Assembly: GCA_964556165.1 (NCBI GenBank)
Contig: CAZKVH010000009.1
Coordinates: 1-56,602 of the forward strand
From: JAQVEM01 sp964556165
GTDB taxonomy: Bacteria > Actinomycetota > Humimicrobiia > Humimicrobiales > Humimicrobiaceae
Direction: 5' to 3'
DNA: 56,602 nt
The notes under the pieces: model-generated
What the model was told of the DNA's origin: nothing
Databases searched by the model: none
Seen by the model: the letters and a program-made list of their open reading frames with translations, nothing else
Program-made: the position numbers and the translations under genes
Part shown: piece after piece, positions 16,012-24,600 of the stretch
How positions within the stretch are numbered: position 1 is the stretch's first letter
Layout of the letters: every line of letters begins with the position of its first letter

Positions 16012-16430
16012 AGGATTTAAAATATAAAAACTCAGGGAACGTTACTTTTTTGTCGCTGGCTCTTTTAGCAGTTTTCTCATTTTTATTTATAGTTATATTT
16101 GATGCATGCCAGATCTTTATAGCAAGGGAGGAAACCAAGAAAGCTTCTGATGCAGCCTCGCTTGCAGTAGCACAGAACCTGCTTTTTTTTGAGATTCCTG
16201 AGTGTTACAAAATAGCTGAAGAGGTAGCGAAATTAAACAATTGCTTTCTTGTTGAATGCAGCTGTGGTTATGATGAAGTAGTTGTTACTGCGGGGAAAAA
16301 AATTAGATTTATCTTTTTAGATAAGTTTATTAAAAAGGGTGACACAGCTACCTCAACATCAACATCGAAGGTCGTATATCCATGGGATGAACAATTAGGT
16401 TACTGTGATTCTTACAGATTTAGTTATTAA
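16002..16430 (+). CDS. TadE/TadG-like Flp pilus assembly protein
   Basis: A protein of 142 aa. The N-terminal part SGNVTFLSLALLAVFSFLF (11-29) and AREETKKASDAASLAVAQN (about 41-59) match the Tad/TadG N-terminal domain, also known from small Rv3654c-like proteins. TadG of other species is far longer (about 400 aa or more), so this is a short form. It has several cysteines (ECSCGY) and a Ser/Thr stretch. Overlaps tadE by 10 bases. Confidence 0.72.
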   Translation: MLLKDLKYKNSGNVTFLSLALLAVFSFLFIVIFDACQIFIAREETKKASDAASLAVAQNLLFFEIPECYKIAEEVAKLNNCFLVECSCGYDEVVVTAGKKIRFIFLDKFIKKGDTATSTSTSKVVYPWDEQLGYCDSYRFSY

Positions 16431-16479
16431 TATTTTATAGTTTTTTAAATTTATATCATTTTATAGTTCGGGAGGGAAT

Positions 16480-16899
16480 ATGAATTATGTAAACCATATA
16501 TTTTTGCTTGGGAATTTGACCCGTGATCCAGACATCAGGTACACAAACGAAGGTGTAGCAATCGTAGAGATGGGAATCGCAGTTAATAAAAGGTGGCTGG
16601 ATAAGGATGGTAAAGAATCCGAATCTGTGGATTTTTTTAATATTACTGCCTGGAACAGTCTTGCAGAGAATTGTGCAGCAACCTTAAAAAAGGGAGATAG
16701 GGTGCTGATAAGCGGGCATATAAATCTGAGAAGCTGGGAGAACAGGGATGGTAAAAAATATAATATTACAGGTATTACAGCAGATATAGTAGCGGCGAGC
16801 CTGGAGTTTAATCAGTTAAAAATTCAGGAGAAAAGTGATATGGATAATCCCATTGTAGTTGAGAATAAAGTTAGAAAAAGTGAAAAGACGGTTCGTTAA
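16480..16899 (+). CDS. ssb: single-stranded DNA-binding protein
   Basis: A protein of 139 aa with an OB-fold at 1-110: NHIFLLGNLTRDPDIRYT (5-22), VDFFNITAWNSLAENCAATLKKGDRVLISGHI and the closing YNITGITADIVA. SSB coats single-stranded DNA in replication, repair and recombination. The usual acidic tip (DDDIPF-like) that recruits partners is missing; the tail is short and basic (VRKSEKTVR). The gene stands alone behind the tad genes and not between rpsF and rpsR, so it may be a secondary SSB. Strong ribosome binding site (GGGAGGGA). Confidence 0.93.
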   Translation: MNYVNHIFLLGNLTRDPDIRYTNEGVAIVEMGIAVNKRWLDKDGKESESVDFFNITAWNSLAENCAATLKKGDRVLISGHINLRSWENRDGKKYNITGITADIVAASLEFNQLKIQEKSDMDNPIVVENKVRKSEKTVR

Positions 16900-17211
16900 A
16901 TCATTGGGCTTTAATATAACAGGTGAGTAATTGCATTTACACATTAATATAATTAATATTATTTTTTGGGATAATGGAATATAATTCTAAAAAAATAATG
17001 CCAGGTGGTATTCTGATTTTTTTATTAAGCCCCATTTATATGATTCTAATTAATCGAGATTAATAAAAGAATTGGTATTACAGGGCTGTGCTTTATCAGG
17101 TTCGGTAAAGAGTTTATAATAAATAAAAATGAATTTTCAAATGTGATATGAACCAGGGCTTAAATGGAAATAAGTAAAGTGTATTATTAAGCAGGAAAGG
17201 CAATTTATAAA
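16900..17211. other. non-coding stretch between ssb and a methyltransferase
   Basis: AT-rich. It contains one 29-codon frame at 16974-17063 whose middle is hydrophobic (GGILIFLLSPIYMILI). It has only a weak GGGA three bases before its ATG, so I do not call it a gene. No clear terminator or promoter. Confidence 0.4.
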
Positions 17212-18144
17212 GTGGCTTTAAGAAAAACTGATTACGAGAATTATGATTACAGGGAATTCTGGGAGAATGATAAAAGGCTCTATGAAGATAGGGCGGAAAG
17301 ACTGGCATTGAGAAAACTGCTTAAGGGCGTTAAAAGAAAAAATAAAATTATTTTTGATATTGGTTGCGGTTATGGAAGGCTTTTTAATGAATACATGGAT
17401 TTTGAAACTATAGTCATGGTTGATTCTTCATTAAATAATTTAAAAAATGCCAGGAGAAAAATAAAAAAGTTTTTAAAGGATAATCCTGAGAAAATGTCGT
17501 CAGTTTATTTTATTGCCTCTGATGCTTCTTCTATCCCTGTTAAACCTGGCTGTGCAGATGTAGCACTGACTGTGAGGGTGGTCCATCATCTCGAAAATCC
17601 TGAAGGATATTTTAACGAAGTTGCAAGAATACTTAAAAATAGGGGTTTATATCTGTTAGAATTTGCAAATAAAAGAAACTTTAAAAATATATTGAGATTC
17701 TTCATGGGTAAAATGGAAATCTCGCCTTTTAATCTAACTCCTTCCAGGGTTGGTGAAACTATATTAAATTTTCATCCGGAATATATATACAGATTTCTTA
17801 AAGAAAGAGGCTTCTTAATAAAACAAATAATAAGTGTTTCTAATTTTAGGCTGAATTTTCTAAAAAGGATTATTGGGACAGGAGCACTTATTTTCTTTGA
17901 AAGAATATATCAGAAGATTTTTTCTTTTAAACCCCTGGGTCCGAGTATTTTTGTAAAATGCGTTTTAAATAAGCAGGATTTAGAAAGTAGCTACAAAGAG
18001 AAAATAAAACTTGAAGATATAATGGTTTGTGTTTCCTGTAAAAAACCAGCGCTTGTTTTTTATGATGATAGAATAGTATGTGGTAATTGTGGCAGGACTT
18101 TCATGAAGGAAGAGGGTATCTTTAACTTTAAAGCTGAGAATTGA
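17212..18144 (+). CDS. class I SAM methyltransferase with C-terminal zinc ribbon
   Basis: A protein of 310 aa. SAM motif I IIFDIGCGYGRL is at about 45-56, then MVDSSLNNLKNAR, then VALTVRVVHHLENPEGYFNEVARILKNRGLYLLEF (about 118-152), a Methyltransf_11-type core. The last 45 residues hold two CxxC pairs (CVSCKKPAL and CGNCGRTF), a Trm112-like zinc ribbon that may contact the substrate or help folding. GTG start with AGGAAAGG as ribosome binding site. The substrate could be RNA, a lipid or a small molecule and cannot be told. Confidence 0.8.
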   Translation: MALRKTDYENYDYREFWENDKRLYEDRAERLALRKLLKGVKRKNKIIFDIGCGYGRLFNEYMDFETIVMVDSSLNNLKNARRKIKKFLKDNPEKMSSVYFIASDASSIPVKPGCADVALTVRVVHHLENPEGYFNEVARILKNRGLYLLEFANKRNFKNILRFFMGKMEISPFNLTPSRVGETILNFHPEYIYRFLKERGFLIKQIISVSNFRLNFLKRIIGTGALIFFERIYQKIFSFKPLGPSIFVKCVLNKQDLESSYKEKIKLEDIMVCVSCKKPALVFYDDRIVCGNCGRTFMKEEGIFNFKAEN

Positions 18145-18191
18145 GCAATATACACTGCTAGAATATATTATCTTGTAAAATAAGTTTCATC

Positions 18192-18211
18192 TTGTTACAA
18201 TATTGATACAA
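18192..18211. promoter_or_regulatory. candidate Rex operator before rex
   Basis: TTGTTACAATATTGATACAA is a 20-bp imperfect inverted repeat with perfect TTGT/ACAA ends and a central AATATT, 49 bases before the rex start. Rex sites in other bacteria are usually 18 bp with the same TTGT...ACAA ends, so spacing is two bases longer than standard. Autoregulation by Rex is common. Confidence 0.4.
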
Positions 18212-18260
18212 AGTTTTTTTTAAAAAAGTTCAGGACTGATAAAAAGGATGAATCTTAAAA

Positions 18261-18911
18261 ATGACTGATATGGTATATTCAGAGGGTGCTATTTCAAGAT
18301 TATCTCAATACCTGAAGTACGTTGTTCAGCTTAAGGAAATGGGGCAAAGGACTGTAACCTCTAAGGAGATAAGCAGCAGCACTGGTATCAATAGCGCGGA
18401 AGTTAGAAGAGACCTTCTTTATTTCGGTATAAAGGGCAGGAGAGGCGTTGGATTTAATATCGATGATCTAATAGAATCATTTAATAATATCCTCGGATAC
18501 AACAGGCAGGTCTGTATCGATTTGATCGGGGCAGGCAATCTTGGAAAAGCTATTTTAAAATATAAAATGCTGGAAAGGTTTGGTTTTAAGATAGAGCATG
18601 TTTTTGATAGTGACCCCGGAGTTATAGGGAAAACTATATCAGGGCATAAAGTAATTGACATAAATCAATTAAAAGATATATTCAGGAAGGGTATTATAGA
18701 GATATCGATACTTGCTGTTCCACCTGGTTCAGCACAGAAGGTTACAGATATTCTGGTAAAAGCTGGCTCTAAAGTAATCATAAATTATACTTCAGTCCCA
18801 ATTAAAACTCCTCCCAATGTCAGAGTGGAGACGACTGACCCCATTGAAAAATTATTACACACCCTGTATTATTTGTCTCACACCGGTTATGGGAATGTAA
18901 ATAAATTTTAG
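18261..18911 (+). CDS. rex: redox-sensing transcriptional repressor Rex
   Basis: A protein of 216 aa, normal for Rex. Winged helix at 1-80 with the strongly conserved VRRDLLYFGIKGRRGVGF (about 49-66) that reads DNA, and a Rossmann domain with IGAGNLGKAIL (about 92-102) that binds NADH or NAD+. A C-terminal helix swaps between subunits (about 200-216). Rex releases DNA when NADH rises and so turns on fermentation and respiration genes. Followed after 17 bases by an LCP gene. A possible operator lies upstream. Confidence 0.95.
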   Translation: MTDMVYSEGAISRLSQYLKYVVQLKEMGQRTVTSKEISSSTGINSAEVRRDLLYFGIKGRRGVGFNIDDLIESFNNILGYNRQVCIDLIGAGNLGKAILKYKMLERFGFKIEHVFDSDPGVIGKTISGHKVIDINQLKDIFRKGIIEISILAVPPGSAQKVTDILVKAGSKVIINYTSVPIKTPPNVRVETTDPIEKLLHTLYYLSHTGYGNVNKF

Positions 18912-18928
18912 AGGGACAAATAAATAAT

Positions 18929-19750
18929 ATGAATAGACTCAGAGGCTGTTTTATTACTGTAGTGGTTATCATTGCCCTTTCTGCTCTAATATTTCTGCTT
19001 ATTTCTTTCTTGAGTTCTGGCTCTTATAAAAAAGATATATTGATTCTGGGTCTGGACGAAAGAGAAGAAACTAATGAATTTAAGGGTCTAACTGATACTA
19101 TTATTATATATCATATAACAGGCCCCGGTAATGAGGACTATCTTATTTCCATACCACGGGATATAAGAGTGGATCTTGATGGATACGGATGGAATAAAAT
19201 TAACGCTGCTTACAAATATGGTGGTGAAGATATGATAAAAGGAGAAATATATAACCTGACCGGAATATATGTGGATAAGATAATGGTATCTAACTTCAAT
19301 GGATTTAAAGAGATTATAGATATACTGGGCGGGGTTTATATAACAGTAGAAGAACCGCTTCATGACCCGTTATCAGGGGCAGATTTTGATCCGGGTACAC
19401 AAAAGATGAATGGGGAGCAGGCCCTGTCATTTGTCAGGTGCAGGTCTACTGCAGGAGCTGATCTCGATAGGGTAGAAAGGCAGAAGTATCTTTTGAATGA
19501 GGTAATTAAACAAAAGCTTAATTTTTCTATAATTCCAAAAGCTCCTCAGATTATTAAAGTCTTAAATGAATATACTAAAACTGATTTAACAATATTGGAT
19601 TTAGGTTCTATAGGATTTGTGTTATTATTTTCAAGTAAAAATATTGATTTTTTAACAATACCTGTAGAACCGGCTAATATAGATGGGATAAGCTATTTAA
19701 TATCTGACAGAGATGAAGTAAAAGATTATCTTGATAGCTATCTTAAATAG
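18929..19750 (+). CDS. LytR-CpsA-Psr (LCP) family protein
   Basis: A protein of 273 aa. One N-terminal membrane segment (about 9-30) anchors it, and the LCP domain lies outside the cell. Marks seen: LILGLDERE (about 37-45, the acidic metal/pyrophosphate site), TDTIIIYHI, SIPRDIRVDLDG (about 77-88, catalytic-pocket arginine), KINAAYKYGG (about 91-100), and QALSFVRCRST...DLDRVERQK (the two arginine motifs, about 165-187). LCP enzymes attach teichoic-acid-like or other anionic polymers to peptidoglycan. This fits a monoderm envelope. Confidence 0.92.
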   Translation: MNRLRGCFITVVVIIALSALIFLLISFLSSGSYKKDILILGLDEREETNEFKGLTDTIIIYHITGPGNEDYLISIPRDIRVDLDGYGWNKINAAYKYGGEDMIKGEIYNLTGIYVDKIMVSNFNGFKEIIDILGGVYITVEEPLHDPLSGADFDPGTQKMNGEQALSFVRCRSTAGADLDRVERQKYLLNEVIKQKLNFSIIPKAPQIIKVLNEYTKTDLTILDLGSIGFVLLFSSKNIDFLTIPVEPANIDGISYLISDRDEVKDYLDSYLK

Positions 19751-19873
19751 ATATCTCTTTTGGAGTATTGTTATTGGAGAAATTAATTCAGTTTAAAAAA
19801 TAGTGCATAAATAATAAAATGTTTGTATGATAGAAGAAAAATGCTATTTAATATAGATGGGGAGAAATAAGTG

Positions 19874-20185
19874 ATGGCTGATAAAAGTTTGAGCATAGCA
19901 AATATTTCGTCTCTTTCAGACAAAGTTGATTTCTTATTGCAGGTTTCGAGAAAATCAAGAAAGCTGGATTCTTTTATAAAGGATAGCATACCCTCGAGTG
20001 AAAAAAGCTGGTTAAGTGATTTGAATAGCTGGAAAATTAGCAGCAAGTGGCTTCTGGAAGTTTCTGATATATGTCTTAAAGATTACGACCAGGTTTTTTT
20101 TGATTGCGGTGAAGAGTTGCTGGATTTAAATGATTCAGGGAACTATCAGACATTCAGAGAGAAGATACTTGAAGAATTAATGTAG
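19874..20185 (+). CDS. hypothetical protein, 103 aa
   Basis: Start taken at ATG 19874, preceded by GGGGAGA at about 9 bases; a GTG one codon earlier is possible. The protein is acidic and mostly helical, with no membrane part, signal peptide or known motif (SLSDKVDFLLQVSRKSRKLD near the N-terminus, FREKILEELM at the end). It lies between the LCP gene and purB on the same strand. I do not recognise the family. Codon use and ribosome binding site suggest it is real. Confidence 0.6.
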   Translation: MADKSLSIANISSLSDKVDFLLQVSRKSRKLDSFIKDSIPSSEKSWLSDLNSWKISSKWLLEVSDICLKDYDQVFFDCGEELLDLNDSGNYQTFREKILEELM

Positions 20186-20273
20186 AATAGTTCCAATTAA
20201 TTATTTCATACAATAGATTCTGTAAAATAAACATTGCTATAAGTTAGATTTATTCTTTAGCGTAGGAGCGATA

Positions 20274-21569
20274 ATGATTCCCAGATACACTTTAAAAGAT
20301 ATGGGCAGGGTGTGGAGTGAGGAGAAAAAGTTTGACAAATGGCTTGAAGTAGAAAAAGCGGTAGCCATAGCAGAGGCTGAGCTTGGTATGATACCGCCTG
20401 AGGCAGCGGAAGATATAAATAAAAAAGCGAGTTTTGAAATTTCTAAAATTAATGAGATTGAGGAAGAAACAAACCATGATGTGATTGCTTTTCTTACTAA
20501 TGTGGCATCTTATATTGGGGACTCTTCTAAATATCTACATTACGGGTTAACATCTTCAGATATTGGTGATACTGCTCTTTCATTGCAGATAATTGAAGCA
20601 GCAGGTTTAATCGAAGATAAGATTGAGAAACTACTTAATATCCTTAAAATAAAAGCAAAAAAGTATAGCCATACAGTTATGACAGGCAGAACTCATGGAG
20701 TTCATGCAGAGCCAATTACGCTGGGATTCAAGTTTTGTGTTTATGCTTTTGAGATGTCAAGAAATCTTGAAAGGTTAAGACAGGCTGTAGAAAATATAAG
20801 TTACGGCAAAATTTCCGGTGCTGTGGGAACCTATGCAAATACATCTCCTTTGTTAGAGAAAAAGGTCTGCAGTATTCTTAATTTAAAACCATCTCCTGTA
20901 TCTACCCAGGTTCTGCAGAGAGACAGGCATGCGCAGCTGGTTTCAGCTCTTGCAATTTGTGGTGCCACTCTGGAGAAGATAGCTTTAGAAATAAGGAATC
21001 TGCAGAGGACTGATGTAAGAGAAGTCGAGGAACCTTTTGGCAAGGGGCAGAAAGGTTCTTCCGCTATGCCGCATAAGAAAAATCCTGTTATATGCGAAAG
21101 AATATGTGGTCTGGCAAGGGTTTTAAGGTCAAATGCCTTGGCTGCTATGGAAAATATCGCGTTATGGCATGAGAGGGATATATCGCATTCTTCAGTGGAG
21201 AGAATAATAATTCCCGATAGTTTTATTCTGCTCGATTACATGCTTGACAAGGCGATATTCATAATTGATAAATTAAATGTAATCGAGTCTAATATGAAGA
21301 GAAATTTAATGAAATATGGGGGTATTATTTTTTCCCAGAGAGTTCTGCTGGAGCTTGTAAAAAAAGGGATGAGCAGGGAAGATGCTTATTCTATTATACA
21401 GAAAGCTGCTCTTGAAGCCTGGAACAGTGAAGGCGACTTTAAGGAAAAAATTATGGAAGATAATGATGTGCTATCCTTCCTTAGCAGAGAAGAATTGGAT
21501 AAGTTGTTTGATTTTGGATATCATTTAAGATATATAGATGAGATTATTCAGAGGTTGGAAAACATTTAG
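20274..21569 (+). CDS. purB: adenylosuccinate lyase
   Basis: A protein of 431 aa, usual for the bacterial enzyme. It splits fumarate from SAICAR and from adenylosuccinate in purine synthesis. Marks: HYGLTSSDIGDTALS (about 84-98), GRTHGVHAEP with the catalytic His (about 139-148), and the fumarase/lyase signature GSSAMPHKKNP at about 260-270, whose serine is the second catalytic residue. Good ribosome binding site (TAGGAG). First of six purine genes on this strand. Confidence 0.97.
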   Translation: MIPRYTLKDMGRVWSEEKKFDKWLEVEKAVAIAEAELGMIPPEAAEDINKKASFEISKINEIEEETNHDVIAFLTNVASYIGDSSKYLHYGLTSSDIGDTALSLQIIEAAGLIEDKIEKLLNILKIKAKKYSHTVMTGRTHGVHAEPITLGFKFCVYAFEMSRNLERLRQAVENISYGKISGAVGTYANTSPLLEKKVCSILNLKPSPVSTQVLQRDRHAQLVSALAICGATLEKIALEIRNLQRTDVREVEEPFGKGQKGSSAMPHKKNPVICERICGLARVLRSNALAAMENIALWHERDISHSSVERIIIPDSFILLDYMLDKAIFIIDKLNVIESNMKRNLMKYGGIIFSQRVLLELVKKGMSREDAYSIIQKAALEAWNSEGDFKEKIMEDNDVLSFLSREELDKLFDFGYHLRYIDEIIQRLENI

Positions 21570-21649
21570 TAGAAGTTATTTATCTTTAAATAATTTTACT
21601 CAGTAATTTTTTATATATTATAGATGTGCTATATATAAGGGACATATAA

Positions 21650-24600
21650 ATGATTCAACGGTTTTACCGGCTTATCAAGAAGAATTTTGAGTATTGCTAT
21701 TACATAGAAACCTCAAAGCTACTTAATAAATCAGAGTCAGAAATCTTAAGATGGCTTATTGCTGAGACTTCTGAGGCGGAAAAATTTAGTAAAAAATCTT
21801 TTTTGGCTGGCAACGGAAATCTGGTTGAAATAGGGCCCAGGCTGAACTTTGAAACTGCTTTTTCAACAAACGCAGTTGCTATCTGCCATTCCTGTGGTTT
21901 GAAAAAGGTTACCCGTATCGAGCGTTCAAGAAGATATTTAGTTTCTAAAAATATTAATCTCTCAAAGTTTGTTAATGAAAACCATGACAGGATGACAGAG
22001 TGTGTGTACCCTGCTCCTCTGGAAACATTTGGGATTGGAATCGAGCCGGAAGAAGTATTTCTAATACCACTTATGGAAGAGCGTAAGAAAGGGATATATA
22101 AAATTGAAGATGGTATAGGAGAGGGAATAGATGCTTTAAGGAATTTTAATAAGAGAATAGGCCTGGGAATGGATGATTGGGATGTAAACTTTTATTACAA
22201 CCTTTTTGTTAATAATTTAAAAAGAAATCCAACCAATGTAGAATGTTTCCAGCTGGGGCAGGCCAATAGCGAACATTCGCGCCACTGGTTTTTTAAGGGT
22301 AAAATTGTTATTGATGGCATAGAAATGCCGGAATCTTTGATTGAGATAATAAAAACCCCTCTTAAAGATAATCCCTCAAATAGTATTATAGCATTTAAAG
22401 ATAATTCCAGCGGTATCACTGGTTTTAAAATATGTTCCATAATTCCCGGGCATCCCGGATTATGCTCGCCTTTTAAAAAAAAGGGGCTCGTCTACCATCT
22501 GATATTTACTGCTGAAACTCATAATTTTCCGTGTGGTGTTGCTCCATTCCCGGGTGCCGAAACAGGTACCGGAGGCAGGATAAGAGATGTCCAGGCTACA
22601 GGCAGGGGTGGGCTTGTCATCGCTGGAACTGCGGGATACTGTACGGGAAATCTAAATATCCCCGGCTACTTAATTCCGGGGGAAGATTTTAATTTTAGCT
22701 ATCCCTCAAATCTGGCTACTTCTCTGGAAATTATGATAGGAGAGAGCAATGGCGCATCAGATTATGGAAATAAATTTGGTGAACCTGTAATCCAGGGTTT
22801 TACAAGGACTTTTGGGCTCAGGCTTCCCGATGGGCAGCGTCGTGAATGGGTAAAACCAATTATGTTTACCGGTGGAATAGGGCAGATTGATGGTTCTCAT
22901 ATAAAAAAAGGAGTACCCCTGAAAGGAATGAAAATAGTTCAGGTCGGTGGGCCTGCATACCGTATAGGAATTGGTGGAGGTGCTGCTTCAAGTATGGTAC
23001 AGGGTGAAAACAGAGAGGAACTTGACTTTAATGCTGTGCAGCGTGGGAATGCCCAGATGGAGCAAAAAATGAATCGTGTGATAAGAGCATGTATTGAGAT
23101 GGGGGACAGTAATCCTATTATAAGCATCCATGACCAGGGTGCAGGTGGTCCCTGTAATGTTTTAACTGAACTGGTTGAACCAGCAGGCGGAAGAGTCGAG
23201 ATAAGGAATATCCAGGTAGGCGATGAAACAATGTCAGTGCTTGAAATTTGGGGAGCTGAATACCAGGAGCGCAATGCTTTCCTTATAAAACCAGAGCGCT
23301 TAAAAGAATTTCAATCAATATGTAATCGTGAGAAAGTAAATTGCGAGGTTCTGGGAGAAATAACAGGTGATGGCCGTATTGTAGTCCATGACAGCAGGGA
23401 TGATTCTTTTCCTGTAAATCTAAGTTTGAGTGATATCTTGAGCAAGATGCCACAGAAGAAATTTAACATGAGCAGTACGCCAAAAAATTTAAAGCCAATT
23501 AATTTTCCACCCGGTGTCCGGGTAGAGAAATTACTGGAGCTTGTATTTAAGCTTCCATCGGTTGGGTCCAAAGGATTTCTGGTAAGAAAGGTAGACAGAA
23601 GCGTAACCGGTCTTATTGCGCGGCAGCAGTGCTGCGGTCCCCTACAGCTTCCTGTATCGGATGTTGCTGTAGTGGCACAGAGCCATTTTGGACTTACAGG
23701 AGCTGCTATATCTGTTGGAGAGCAGCCTGTTAAAGTTATGGTTAATCCTTCTTCAGGCGCGCGCATGGCAGTGGGAGAGGCATTGACCAATATGGTATGG
23801 GCGCTAATAGATGATATAAGCAATATAAAGTGTTCCGTAAACTGGATGTGGGCAGCAAAACTGCCCGGTGAGGGTGCGGCTCTCTACGAAGCTGCAGCAG
23901 CCATCAGTAATTTTATGAAAGAAATCGGGATTGCTGCTGATGGAGGCAAAGACAGTCTTTCCATGGCAGCCGAGGTTGGAAATGAGGTAGTAAAGGCACC
24001 GGATCAGGTGGTGGTTTCTGCTTATAGCTCGATGTCTGATATAACGAGAGTCATAACACCGGATATAAAAAGACCCGGTGAGAGCAAACTAATATTTATT
24101 GACCTTGCTCCGGGCAAAAATCGTCTCGGGGGCTCGGCACTGTCGCAGGTATCAGGTCAGGTAGGCGATGATTCGCCTGATATAGAACCTGTTAATCTGG
24201 TCAATGCTTTTAAAGTTATCCAGAAGTTGATAAGGAAAAATTTAATTCTTGCAGGTCATGACAGGAGTGACGGGGGACTTATAACTACTATTGCGGAAAT
24301 GGCATTGTCAGGAAATTCCGGGATTGATTTAAAAGTTCCTGCCGGGTTTGAAATAATTCCGTGGTTGTTTTCCGAAGAACTGGGGCTGGTTTTTGAATAT
24401 TTGCCTGACAGTGAAACTGAAATTACCGGTATTTTAGATAAAGAAGTTGTTACTTTTACAGTTCTTGGTAATACACAGAAAAAAAGAAGTTTTTGTATCA
24501 GCCAGGGTAAAAAAATTATAATAGATACTGACATACCCACACTACTGGGGTGGTGGGAATCGACAAGTGATCAGCTTGAGAAATATCAGATGAATGAAGA

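Noticed and set aside
16974..17063. 29-codon hydrophobic small gene
   Set aside because: Only a weak GGGA three bases from the ATG, and no neighbour that would explain it. Chance frames of this size are common in AT-rich DNA.
20186..20273. Purine riboswitch or PurR box in front of purB or purF
   Set aside because: No purine-riboswitch three-way junction core and no paired CGAA-type PurR boxes at 20186-20273 or 25502-25679.
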